Source: JBJXDT01 sp046153505
GTDB lineage: Bacteria; Pseudomonadota; Gammaproteobacteria; Burkholderiales; Methylophilaceae
Assembly: GCA_046153505.1 (NCBI GenBank)
Contig: JBJXDT010000132.1
Span: 1-42,937, forward strand
Direction: 5' to 3'
Length of the DNA: 42,937 nucleotides
This document shows, in pieces, positions 7,223 to 15,624 of the stretch. A program made the translations under genes and the position numbers. Every line of letters starts with the position of its first letter. Within the stretch, counting starts at the first letter, position 1. The notes under the pieces were generated by a model, which worked only from the letters and a program-made list of their open reading frames with translations, had not been told where the DNA came from and searched no databases.

Positions 7223-8803
7223 ATGTCAGACATAAAAAAAGAAAAAATTGATGTACGAAATCTTTCGCTCGGCATGTTTGTCACTGAACTAGACAGGCCT
7301 TGGATTGATAGCCCCTTTATGTTGCAGGGTTTTGTGCTAGATGACCAAGCAGACCTTGATAAGATGCTGGCATTGTGCGAGTTTGTTTATATTGACCGCA
7401 CCAAATCCATTGGCGTGCATTTCTCGGCTGTTGCTAAGCAAAATGTCGCCATCAAGCGTGAAGGGGCTGTAGTGCGCGCCAAGGCGCCTAGCAAACCTGT
7501 GCCAGAATCAATTAAAAAAGTACAGCGCGGCGAAAAAGTGTCTTTTTTCGATATCATGCGCGATCTAAAAAACCAAAAGAAACCAGATTCCCTAGAAGGG
7601 GTTAGCGACGAAGGTGTGATTTTCAACCTTCGACATGGTGCCGATACTGCAGCTCAAGCTGCTATTCCTTATGAGTCCAAAGGAAGCAAATCGGAAGAGT
7701 CTGCCTCCAAAAGTCTGATTAGTGATATTGGTGGTTTTGTTGGCGGATTATTTAAACGCGAAAAGTTAAAATCCTCTGTAAAAGGGGCGCCACTTGATGA
7801 AAAAACTGCGGCAGAAAAACATGAAAGTTATAAAGTCACCATATATGAGCAAGATTTGCCTGTAGAGAATGAAATTGCGGCAATTTATCCAGTCTACGAA
7901 CAATCACAAATTGCAACACGCGATATTTTTGATGCTATCGCTAATGAACAAGAAGTAGATATCACCGCCGTCAGCGAAGTACTGGATAGCATGGTGGAAA
8001 GTATTGGTAGGACACCAGACGCCTTGATGTGGCTGGCAAAACTTAAGCAAACTGATGACGATGCCTACAACCATGCGTTGAATGTATCTATCACTTTAAT
8101 GGCTTTTGGCAACTTTCTCGCGCTTTCAAAAAAACAAATTAAAAACTTAGGTCTTGCTGGGTTGATGCAAGATATTGGTAAAGTGAAACTTTCGGCAGAT
8201 ATTATGTTGAAAAAAGGAAAACTCACAAAAGAAGAGTTCGACTATGCAAAAATGCATGTGGAAGAAAGCTTAAAAATTCTAGAAAATACTCAAAATATCA
8301 GTATCGAGGTGGTAGAACTGGTTGCGCAGCATCACGAGCGTGTGGACGGCAGCGGTTATCCAAAGCAGCTTCAAGAAGGTCAGATATCCATCCAATCTCA
8401 AGCAGCTGGTTTAATAGATACTTATTGTGCCATCACAAGCCATAAAGCCTACGCCAAGGGCGTTTATCATCAGCTCGCTTTAGAAGAAATTCATAAACTT
8501 AGCGGCAAACAATTTAGTGAGCAATTAGTTGACCAGCTAGTGCAATTTATGGGCATGTATCCAGTTAGTTCGCTGGTAGAACTCAACACAGGCGAAGTGG
8601 CTGTTGTAGTGCAACAAAACCAAGTACGCAGGCTGTTACCGCGTGTAATGGTATTGCTGGATCCAATTAAAAAACGTTATTTGTCACCGATTACATTAAA
8701 CTTGCTGAATGCGCCAAGAACTGCCTCTGACGAGCTTTATCGTATCACCAGAAGCCTGCAACCTGACAGTTATGGTCTCAACCCAAACGATTTTTTCATT
8801 TAG
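7223..8803 (+). CDS. HD-GYP domain protein with DUF3391, metal-ligand His replaced
   Basis: Predicted cytoplasmic cyclic-di-GMP phosphodiesterase or sensor. The N-terminal DUF3391 region (about residues 5-130, starting IDVRNLSLGMFVTELDRPW) is followed by a linker and an HD-GYP domain from about residue 260. Conserved HD-GYP features are NHALNVS, the downstream KMHVEESLKILE, HHERVDGSGYP, and the Asp in LIDTYCAITS. The signature His of the HD pair is however Gln (LMQDIGK, Q316-D317), so metal binding and activity are uncertain. I chose the ATG at 7223 because it sits just before the domain; a TTG at 7184 in the same frame would add 13 residues. The EAL gene starts 13 bases after the stop, so the two are probably coexpressed. 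Confidence 0.88.
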   Translation: MSDIKKEKIDVRNLSLGMFVTELDRPWIDSPFMLQGFVLDDQADLDKMLALCEFVYIDRTKSIGVHFSAVAKQNVAIKREGAVVRAKAPSKPVPESIKKVQRGEKVSFFDIMRDLKNQKKPDSLEGVSDEGVIFNLRHGADTAAQAAIPYESKGSKSEESASKSLISDIGGFVGGLFKREKLKSSVKGAPLDEKTAAEKHESYKVTIYEQDLPVENEIAAIYPVYEQSQIATRDIFDAIANEQEVDITAVSEVLDSMVESIGRTPDALMWLAKLKQTDDDAYNHALNVSITLMAFGNFLALSKKQIKNLGLAGLMQDIGKVKLSADIMLKKGKLTKEEFDYAKMHVEESLKILENTQNISIEVVELVAQHHERVDGSGYPKQLQEGQISIQSQAAGLIDTYCAITSHKAYAKGVYHQLALEEIHKLSGKQFSEQLVDQLVQFMGMYPVSSLVELNTGEVAVVVQQNQVRRLLPRVMVLLDPIKKRYLSPITLNLLNAPRTASDELYRITRSLQPDSYGLNPNDFFI

Positions 8804-8816
8804 CTAGCAACCTACA

Positions 8817-10538
8817 ATGACAGAAATTGAAGCGTCAAGCGAAAACGTGCATGAAGTTGAAATTGCCTATTCGCCAAAATCGCTTTTAGAAAAAATTAAT
8901 GCTTACGACCTGACTCAAAAAGCACTTTGTTCCAAACTAACTGTTAATTTAATAAAATTATCTGCAGTCGAGAATTTAGAATCAAATCCCGTAGATGGCT
9001 ACATTGCTCAATTCTGCCAGACTCTCAGAGATTGGGAATCCAGTCCAAACTTCGAATCATTTACAGCAAATATTAACCATTTAATATATTTATGGCTAAA
9101 TGCCATTCAAGATGGCGCAAGCACACAAGTTATTCTTAAGTTGCTTAAATCTTTCGAACTAAAATCTAGTTTCGGTAGGCAAAATTCATCAAAATTGCAC
9201 CTACTTTTATATGATTTGCTCATTGAATCGATGAAGCAGCATGAACAAGCCACGCTTGAATATGCCTTGAATTATGACTCGAACACCCAGCTTCCCAATA
9301 CAATTCAAATGATTAAGGCTATCGATCTCGCATACAGCAAAGCCAACAAGGATAGTCTTACAGGTATATTTTCTTTGCATTTCCAAGCAACTAAAAATAA
9401 ACTTTCCTTATCCAAGCTGGAAGCCTTGGCCTTAAATAAGCAAATTGCTGCTCTTCTTCAGCAGAATATTAGTGAGGATAGCCAATTATATTTTAGCGGC
9501 GATTCACAATTTGATCTTTTGATTCCCAACTTAACGAGCCTTTCACAGCTAAATCTGCTTGCTGCAAAATTGAGCCGCGTTTTCGAGCAGATGTTGTTTT
9601 TGAAATTTCAATCCATTTTAGCCACACCTTTTATTGGTTGCTCATATACCTACACCAACGCACATTCTCCCAGCGATCTTTACAATGACGCCAAGCTAGC
9701 TTTAGATAGCGCGATTTTGAGGCAACAACCTTTTGTAATTTATAGCGAAGAACTAGAAGAGCAGCTATTAGAGCAAAACAGTATAGAAGCTAAAGTGCTG
9801 GAGGCATTTGCAAGCGACAATTTGACCTTATTTTTCCAACCTATTGTTAATCTCAAAGACGATAAATGCGTTGGCGCTGAGCTATTACTGCGTTGGTCTG
9901 AGAAGTTTGGAAGCAATGTATATCCTAGCCTCACCATAGAAATATTAAACAAAGTAGGAAAAGGCAAATTATTTACGCGTTGGCTGATCAACTCAGCATG
10001 TCGTTTTGCAAGTGAGTTAGCACATGAGCATCATTTAAAAATCTATCTCACGCTCAATTTACGTGCAGAAGATTTATATGATACTGAATTACCTCATTTG
10101 TTATTTCAAGCAATTACCTTATGGAAGGTCAAACCAACTAGCATCATTCTTGAAATTACGGAAAATGGAATCTTGGAGTACAACGAAAGCTCCACATCCG
10201 TCATCAATCAACTTGCTGATAATGGCTTCAAATTTGCACTGGATGACTTTGGTACCGGCTTTTCGTCGTTATCGCGTTTACGTGCAATGCCGATTGATTT
10301 AATTAAAATTGATCAATCCTTTGTACGCGATATTACGCAATCTAGAGACGATTATGAGATTGTACAATCGATTGCGATGCTTGCAAAAAGTCTTGGCAAA
10401 GAAGTTTTAGCAGAGGGTGTTGAGACCAAGGATTGTTTAGATTTAATCAAAAAATTAAAAATCGACAAATGCCAAGGCTACTTTTATTCAAAACCCATGC
10501 CGTTTGAACAATTTATAGATTGGGCAAAAGCGCATTAA
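8817..10538 (+). CDS. Degenerate GGDEF plus EAL domain protein, probable c-di-GMP phosphodiesterase
   Basis: A 573-aa cytoplasmic protein. Residues about 1-170 match no domain I recognise. A GGDEF-like region (about 178-310) begins DSLTGIFSLHF, but its signature is SGDSQF instead of GGDEF, so cyclase activity is unlikely. The EAL domain (about 325-570) looks catalytically complete: E355 in AELLLRW (the motif reads ELL), the Asn in LTLNLRAEDL, EITENG, the DDFGTGFSSL pair of aspartates, the Lys in LIKIDQSFV, AEGVET and the Gln in CQGYFYSKPM. It is thus likely to linearise cyclic-di-GMP to pGpG. It follows the HD-GYP gene by 13 bases. The sensory input is not evident. Confidence 0.9.
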   Translation: MTEIEASSENVHEVEIAYSPKSLLEKINAYDLTQKALCSKLTVNLIKLSAVENLESNPVDGYIAQFCQTLRDWESSPNFESFTANINHLIYLWLNAIQDGASTQVILKLLKSFELKSSFGRQNSSKLHLLLYDLLIESMKQHEQATLEYALNYDSNTQLPNTIQMIKAIDLAYSKANKDSLTGIFSLHFQATKNKLSLSKLEALALNKQIAALLQQNISEDSQLYFSGDSQFDLLIPNLTSLSQLNLLAAKLSRVFEQMLFLKFQSILATPFIGCSYTYTNAHSPSDLYNDAKLALDSAILRQQPFVIYSEELEEQLLEQNSIEAKVLEAFASDNLTLFFQPIVNLKDDKCVGAELLLRWSEKFGSNVYPSLTIEILNKVGKGKLFTRWLINSACRFASELAHEHHLKIYLTLNLRAEDLYDTELPHLLFQAITLWKVKPTSIILEITENGILEYNESSTSVINQLADNGFKFALDDFGTGFSSLSRLRAMPIDLIKIDQSFVRDITQSRDDYEIVQSIAMLAKSLGKEVLAEGVETKDCLDLIKKLKIDKCQGYFYSKPMPFEQFIDWAKAH

Positions 10539-10550
10539 TTCTAGCCCTGC

Positions 10551-10556
10551 TATAAT
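10551..10556 (+). promoter_or_regulatory. -10 box immediately before queD
   Basis: A perfect TATAAT ends only six bases before the queD ATG, which would put the transcription start at or next to the start codon. No convincing -35 box is found 16-18 bases upstream. Confidence 0.35.
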
Positions 10557-10562
10557 AAGCAC

Positions 10563-11003
10563 ATGCAGATTACTACCCGATTAGAGTTTGATGCGGGTCA
10601 CCGCATCCCTCATCATAAAAGCCAATGTCGCAACTTGCATGGGCATCGATATGCTCTTGAGATCACCCTAAGCGGCGATATTATAAGCAATTCACAAGCC
10701 TCAGAAGACGGCATGGTGATGGATTTTTCTGATGTAAAGCAAATTGCTAAAAAAAGCGTAGCTGATGTTTGGGATCACGCCTTTTTGGTGTATGTGCAAG
10801 ACACTGAGGTGCTTGCCTTTTTGAATACCTTAGCCAATCACAAAACTGTTATTTTCCCCACGGTGCCCACTGCAGAAAATATGGCGCAAGAAGCTTTTAA
10901 CATCTTAAAAAATCAATACCTAGACAACTATGGCAATCATCTAAAGCTAGAGCGTGTGCGATTATATGAGACGCCCAATAGTTGGGCTGATGCTATAGCT
11001 TAA
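10563..11003 (+). CDS. queD: 6-carboxy-5,6,7,8-tetrahydropterin synthase
   Basis: Converts 7,8-dihydroneopterin triphosphate to 6-carboxytetrahydropterin, the second step towards queuosine and 7-deazaguanine in tRNA. At 146 aa it has the family size. Visible features are FDAGHR with a zinc-ligand His (H13), CRNLHGHRY giving the catalytic Cys and the other zinc ligands H26 and H28, DHAFL, PTAEN, and the RLYETP segment containing the substrate-binding Glu. No ribosome site precedes the ATG and a TATAAT is almost adjacent. No other queuosine gene lies nearby. The last 11 bases overlap the convergent rfbD. A pterin-metabolism paralogue (PTPS) is the alternative, but the Cys motif favours QueD. 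Confidence 0.92.
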   Translation: MQITTRLEFDAGHRIPHHKSQCRNLHGHRYALEITLSGDIISNSQASEDGMVMDFSDVKQIAKKSVADVWDHAFLVYVQDTEVLAFLNTLANHKTVIFPTVPTAENMAQEAFNILKNQYLDNYGNHLKLERVRLYETPNSWADAIA

Positions 11004-11889
11004 GTCCTTGTAATACTTCATGCAAACCCTTTTGCCAAGTTGGTAGCTGAACACCAAACACAGCATTTAGTTTACCAGTATTCAATGTAGAGTTGGCAGG
11101 TCGCGCGGCAGGTGTTGGATAGTCTATTGTGGTAATCGCAACCACATTATCTACTTGCGTTTTTAAGACTGGCCAAGCCCTGCTTTCATCTAAATCATTA
11201 TATTCATTAATAATTTCTGTTGCAAACCCATGCCATGAGGTGCTTCCAGTATTGGTAATGTGATATACCCCTGTTTGTGCAGGGCTGGATAAATCCCATT
11301 GATTAACCAATACCACCAGGGCCTTTGCAATATTTTCACTGCTGGTAGGCGCGCCAAACTGATCCCCAACAATCGTTAATTTTTCTCGTTCAGACGCAAG
11401 GCGTAGAATTGTTTTTAAAAAGTTCTTACCATAAGCGCCATACACCCAACTAGTTCTCAGAATAAGGTGTGGTAACCCTACTGAACGAATCGCATCTTCA
11501 CCAGCCAATTTACTTTTACCGTAAATATTGATGGGATTTACCGCATCCGACTCAACATATGGCGTACTTTTTTTGCCGTCATAAACATAATCCGTTGAAA
11601 AATGAATGATTCCAGCGCCAAGAGTGGCAGCCTCTTCAGCTAATATTTGTGGTGCTGTTGCATTAATGGCAAAGGCAAGCTCAGGCTCACTTTCTGCTTT
11701 ATCTACCGCGGTATAAGCTGCTGGATTAATTATTAAACTAGGTTTGATTTGTTGTACAAGTCGTCTAATAGCATCAGCATCAGTTAAGTCTAATTGCTCA
11801 CGCGAAACTGCCACCAATTCATGTGCGGACAATTTATCTTTGAGCGAATTGCCCACTTGGCCATTAACACCTGTTAATAAAACTTTCAA
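10993..11889 (-). CDS. rfbD: dTDP-4-dehydrorhamnose reductase
   Basis: RmlD, the last step of dTDP-L-rhamnose synthesis: NAD(P)H-dependent reduction of dTDP-4-keto-L-rhamnose. The short-chain dehydrogenase fold is visible from the Rossmann motif LLTGVNGQVG (residues 4-13), the NPAAYTAVDKAE segment, STDYVYDG, and the catalytic YGKSKLAGE (Tyr and Lys). 298 aa is the usual length. It is the last gene of the minus-strand rfbBACD operon, 12 bases downstream of rfbC. Its 3' end overlaps the 3' end of convergent queD by 11 bases, so no separate terminator space exists between them. Confidence 0.95.
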   Translation of the reverse strand: MKVLLTGVNGQVGNSLKDKLSAHELVAVSREQLDLTDADAIRRLVQQIKPSLIINPAAYTAVDKAESEPELAFAINATAPQILAEEAATLGAGIIHFSTDYVYDGKKSTPYVESDAVNPINIYGKSKLAGEDAIRSVGLPHLILRTSWVYGAYGKNFLKTILRLASEREKLTIVGDQFGAPTSSENIAKALVVLVNQWDLSSPAQTGVYHITNTGSTSWHGFATEIINEYNDLDESRAWPVLKTQVDNVVAITTIDYPTPAARPANSTLNTGKLNAVFGVQLPTWQKGLHEVLQGLKL

Positions 11890-11901
11890 TATAATTCCAA
11901 A

Positions 11902-12447
11902 TTAATCGAATTTTTTAGCGTCCGTAAATGACAAGCCAGCCAAATCTTTAGCAGACAACAATGGTTCCCCATCTAACGGCCAAGCAACTCCGACCGATGG
12001 GTCATCCCACTTCAAGCTACACTCAAATTGGGGCGCATAAAAATCTGTAGTTTTATACAAAAATTCTGCACTTTCTGAAAGCACTAAAAAGCCATGAGCA
12101 AAGCCAGGAGGAATCCAAATTTGCCGCTTATTTTCTCCCGAAAGATATTCGCCTACCCATTCTCCAAAAGTTGGTGAAGTAACACGCATATCCACAGCCA
12201 CATCAAACACCTCTCCCTGAGAAACGCGAACTAACTTGCCCTGAGCCTGTTCAATTTGGTAATGTAAGCCCCGTAACACGCCCTTAGCTGATTTTGAGTG
12301 GTTGTCTTGCACAAAATTTGGTGCTAACCCTGTTGCCCCTTGAAAAACTTTTGCATTAAAGCTTTCAAAAAAGAAGCCCCGTGCGTCTCCAAACACCTTT
12401 GGCTCAAACACAATAACGTCTGGAATTTTAGTTTTTACGGCTTGCAT
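11902..12447 (-). CDS. rfbC: dTDP-4-dehydrorhamnose 3,5-epimerase
   Basis: RmlC, a cupin-fold epimerase acting on dTDP-4-keto-6-deoxyglucose at C3 and C5. The 181-aa protein shows FGDARGFFFESFN, the active-site LRGLHYQ (catalytic His), VFDVAVDMR with the catalytic Asp, and IPPGFAHGFLVL. Its ATG overlaps the stop of rfbA in a TAATG arrangement, so translation is coupled. Identification is secure. Confidence 0.95.
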   Translation of the reverse strand: MQAVKTKIPDVIVFEPKVFGDARGFFFESFNAKVFQGATGLAPNFVQDNHSKSAKGVLRGLHYQIEQAQGKLVRVSQGEVFDVAVDMRVTSPTFGEWVGEYLSGENKRQIWIPPGFAHGFLVLSESAEFLYKTTDFYAPQFECSLKWDDPSVGVAWPLDGEPLLSAKDLAGLSFTDAKKFD

Positions 12448-13337
12448 TAAAACACCTGCTCTGTAAGCACTTGTTTTAGGTATTGACCGTAGCCATTCTT
12501 GGCATATTTATTTGCCATTACTTCCAATTGTGATGCATTTATGAAACCCATGCGGTAAGCAATCTCTTCAGGACAAGCAATTTTGAGCCCTTGACGCTTT
12601 TCAATCGTTTGTATAAAAGTACCCGCCTCAATCAAGGAATCGTGCGTACCGGTATCTAACCAAGCCATACCACGCCCCATCACCTCAACCAGTAACTCGT
12701 TGCGCTCTAAATAAACACGGTTTACATCAGTAATCTCAAGCTCACCACGTGCAGATGGTTTGAGGTTCTTTGCAATTTCAACAACGCTGTTGTCATAAAA
12801 ATAAAGTCCCGTTACTGCATACCGCGATTTTGGCTTAGCTGGCTTTTCTTCTAAACTAATCGCTTTGCCTACTGCATTAAACTCCACCACACCATAGCGT
12901 TCAGGATCATGCACTGGATAGGCAAATACGGTGGCACCCGATTTCCGCTGTGCGGCACTTTGTGCCATTTGCGCAAGCTCGTGCCCATAAAAAATATTAT
13001 CCCCTAGTACTAATGCACACGGACTGCTCCCAATAAAGACTTCTCCGATAATAAATGCTTGCGCTAAGCCATCTGGAGAGGGTTGGACTGCATAGCTTAT
13101 CTGCATGCCCCATTGTTGACCATCGCCAAGCAAATCTTTAAAGCGTGGAGTGTCTTGCGGAGTAGAAATTACCAAAACCTCACGTATGCCTGCCAACATT
13201 AGCGCAGAGAGCGGATAGTAAATCATCGGCTTATCGTATACAGGTAAAAGCTGTTTAGAAACGACCTGCGTAGCAGGATACAAGCGCGTACCTGAACCAC
13301 CGGCAAGTATGATACCTTTCATGCTAGTGTTTGCCAT
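12447..13337 (-). CDS. rfbA: Glucose-1-phosphate thymidylyltransferase
   Basis: RmlA, which makes dTDP-glucose from dTTP and glucose 1-phosphate and commits sugar to dTDP-rhamnose. The nucleotidyltransferase signature GIILAGGSGTRLYPAT lies at residues 8-23; KQLLPVYDKPMIYYPL, LGDNIFYGHEL and EEKPAKPKS follow. 296 aa is the usual length. I use the ATG at 13337, which overlaps the rfbB stop as TAATG and has GAGG about ten bases upstream; an internal ATG five codons later is possible. It feeds RmlB, encoded by the preceding gene. Confidence 0.95.
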   Translation of the reverse strand: MANTSMKGIILAGGSGTRLYPATQVVSKQLLPVYDKPMIYYPLSALMLAGIREVLVISTPQDTPRFKDLLGDGQQWGMQISYAVQPSPDGLAQAFIIGEVFIGSSPCALVLGDNIFYGHELAQMAQSAAQRKSGATVFAYPVHDPERYGVVEFNAVGKAISLEEKPAKPKSRYAVTGLYFYDNSVVEIAKNLKPSARGELEITDVNRVYLERNELLVEVMGRGMAWLDTGTHDSLIEAGTFIQTIEKRQGLKIACPEEIAYRMGFINASQLEVMANKYAKNGYGQYLKQVLTEQVF

Positions 13338-14419
13338 TACGCGAGTTCCTCTCCACGTTCATTATAATTTTTATTGAGCCAATTTTTATATTCGCCAGTG
13401 GTAACGTGTTGCACCCATTCTTGGTTTTCTAAATACCATGCTACCGTTTTCTGAATGCCCGTTTCAAAGGTCTCTTCAGGCTTCCAGCCAAGCTCTCGCT
13501 CAATTTTACTGGCATCTATTGCGTATCGCTGGTCATGTCCTGGCCTATCTTGCACAAAGGTGATTTGATCACGATAACTGCCATTTGCTTTTGGTTTGGC
13601 TTTATCAAGCATATCGCAGAGCGTATGTACCACCTCTAGATTGGTTTTTTCATTCCATCCACCAATATTGTAGGTTTCACCCACTTTACCAGCTTCTAAA
13701 ACGCGGCGAATAGCGCTGCAATGGTCACCAACGTACAACCAATCTCGAATGTTGCTACCATTTCCATATATCGGCAAAGGCTTCCCATTCAGCGCATTAT
13801 GAATTACTAGTGGGATAAGTTTTTCAGGGAAATGATATGGTCCATAATTGTTTGAGCAATTAGTTGTCAACATTGGCATGCCGTAAGTGTGATGATAAGC
13901 ACGCACTAAGTGATCAGAAGCTGCCTTGGAAGCTGAATAAGGGCTGTTGGGCTCATATGGATTCGTTTCTTTAAAAGCCGGATCACTGGCGCTTAATGAG
14001 CCATATACCTCATCGGTTGAAATATGCAAAAACCTGAAGGTCTCTTTATCTTCATCTGGCAACCCTCCCCAGTAGGCGCGAACCTCTTCAAGTAGATTGA
14101 AGGTGCCGACAATATTCGTTTGAATAAACTCGCCTGGAGCATGAATTGAACGGTCCACATGACTTTCGGCAGCGAAATTTAGCACTGCGCGCGGTTGGTG
14201 AGTTTTAAGTAGATCAGCTACAACAGCCTTGTCTCCAATATCAGCATGTACAAACACATGGCCATGGTGGTCATTAATTTCAGCTAAATTCTCTAAATTG
14301 CCTGCGTAAGTCAACTTATCTAAATTAACCACCTTACCAAGGTCTATTTTTACCCATGCATTGACGAAATTACTGCCAATAAAGCCTGCGCCACCTGTTA
14401 CTAAAATACAGTTATTCAT
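13337..14419 (-). CDS. rfbB: dTDP-glucose 4,6-dehydratase
   Basis: RmlB, an NAD-dependent extended SDR that turns dTDP-glucose into dTDP-4-keto-6-deoxyglucose. Visible are the Rossmann motif ILVTGGAGFIGSNFV (from residue 5), AAESHVDRSI, the catalytic HISTDEVYG (Asp-Glu) and YSASKAASDHLV (Tyr-x3-Lys), and NCSNNYGPYHFPEKLIPL. I choose the ATG at 14417-14419, giving 360 aa, because the family begins directly before the Rossmann strand; an upstream TTG at 14458 would add 13 unlike residues. It is the first gene of the rfbBACD operon. A TATAAAAT about 20 bases upstream of the ATG could be its -10 box, but no -35 is clear. Confidence 0.95.
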   Translation of the reverse strand: MNNCILVTGGAGFIGSNFVNAWVKIDLGKVVNLDKLTYAGNLENLAEINDHHGHVFVHADIGDKAVVADLLKTHQPRAVLNFAAESHVDRSIHAPGEFIQTNIVGTFNLLEEVRAYWGGLPDEDKETFRFLHISTDEVYGSLSASDPAFKETNPYEPNSPYSASKAASDHLVRAYHHTYGMPMLTTNCSNNYGPYHFPEKLIPLVIHNALNGKPLPIYGNGSNIRDWLYVGDHCSAIRRVLEAGKVGETYNIGGWNEKTNLEVVHTLCDMLDKAKPKANGSYRDQITFVQDRPGHDQRYAIDASKIERELGWKPEETFETGIQKTVAWYLENQEWVQHVTTGEYKNWLNKNYNERGEELA

Positions 14420-14490
14420 GTTTATACCATTTATTTTATACAGCGATTTTAACGGCAAATCTTTACAATTTTATTTTTAGTTGTAGACAT

Positions 14491-15171
14491 CTACCAAGGC
14501 AAAACTCCTGTCTTTGATAAGCCTTGCAAGTACTTATCATGAGCTTTCAGCTCGCTGTCGTCCGCCGCCAAAACTTTTAAAGGCGCTTGGTTTTCAAGTT
14601 TAGTTGTCTGATCAATCATAACATTTTGATGGCCTAAATCCATCATCAAGCTCTCTTGTCCTCGCGTCATCGCCATATAAACTTCTGCGAGCAACTCTGC
14701 GTCCAACAAGGCGCCGTGCAAGGTGCGGCGTGAATTATCAATGCCAAAATAGCTACAAAGCGCATTTAAATTATTACGCTGCCCAGGTCGCGCATCTTTC
14801 GCCATTTTTAGGGTGTCTGTTATTTTGTCGCACAACTCTAGCATCGGTTGCATACCAATTCGTCCAAGTTCCATATTTAAGAAACCCACATCAAATGGCG
14901 CATTGTGGATAATAATCTCTGCGTCTTTGATAAATTCGACAAGGTTCTGAGCGACCTTAGCAAACAATGGTTTATCCTGCAAAAACTCTAGCGTAATGCC
15001 ATGCACTTCTTGCGCCGCAAGGTCAATTTCACGCTCTGGGTTTAAATAAACGTGAAAGTGATTGCTCGTTGGGCGACGATTGATCATTTCGACAGCAGCA
15101 ATTTCAATAATGCGGTGCCCATGATCTGGATAAAGTCCTGTAGTTTCCGTATCTAAAAAAATCTGTCGCAT
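14491..15171 (-). CDS. dnaQ: DNA polymerase III epsilon subunit (proofreading exonuclease)
   Basis: 3'-5' proofreading exonuclease of the replicative polymerase. DEDDh residues are visible: DTETTG (D7, E9), HNAPFD (D94), and HGALLDAELL (H152, D157). The C-terminal part carries the segment that binds the alpha subunit, and the 226-aa length is slightly short of E. coli. Its ATG directly abuts the stop of rnhA with no gap. Pairing of rnhA and dnaQ is common in proteobacteria. Identification is secure. Confidence 0.95.
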   Translation of the reverse strand: MRQIFLDTETTGLYPDHGHRIIEIAAVEMINRRPTSNHFHVYLNPEREIDLAAQEVHGITLEFLQDKPLFAKVAQNLVEFIKDAEIIIHNAPFDVGFLNMELGRIGMQPMLELCDKITDTLKMAKDARPGQRNNLNALCSYFGIDNSRRTLHGALLDAELLAEVYMAMTRGQESLMMDLGHQNVMIDQTTKLENQAPLKVLAADDSELKAHDKYLQGLSKTGVLPW

Positions 15172-15624
15172 TTAACTAAAGCTCCCACTCAAAAACTGTG
15201 CTACTCCCTGATTTGCAAGCGCATCAGCCCGTTCATTCCCATCGTTACCATCGTGTCCGCGCACCCATATCCACTCAATTTGATGCGATTGTGAAAGCGT
15301 ATCTAGTACTTTCCACAAGTCTTCATTTTTGACTGGTTTTTTTTCGGCAGTGCGCCAATTTTTTGCCTTCCAACCCACAATCCATTCAGTCATGCCTTTT
15401 TGCACATAGGACGAATCAGTATAAAGCTTAATTTTGCTTGAACGTTTTAATGTCTCTAAGGCGCGAATCACTGCCGTCAATTCCATACGATTATTCGTCG
15501 TATTATCCTCACCGCCACAAATCGATTTTTCATTACCATTATACTGCAGCCAAGCGCCCCAACCGCCAGGTCCTGGGTTGCCTTTACATGCGCCATCGGC
15601 ATAAATTTCCACGTAGTCATTCAT
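15172..15624 (-). CDS. rnhA: Ribonuclease HI
   Basis: Degrades the RNA strand of RNA-DNA hybrids. All catalytic residues fall at the standard numbering: D10 (YADGACKGNPGPGG), E48 (NNRMELTA), D70 (YTDSSYV), H124 and D134 (VRGHDGNDGNERAD). The 150-aa length fits. Its first eight bases overlap the end of the methyltransferase gene, and it abuts dnaQ, so the three minus-strand genes form one operon. Confidence 0.96.
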   Translation of the reverse strand: MNDYVEIYADGACKGNPGPGGWGAWLQYNGNEKSICGGEDNTTNNRMELTAVIRALETLKRSSKIKLYTDSSYVQKGMTEWIVGWKAKNWRTAEKKPVKNEDLWKVLDTLSQSHQIEWIWVRGHDGNDGNERADALANQGVAQFLSGSFS

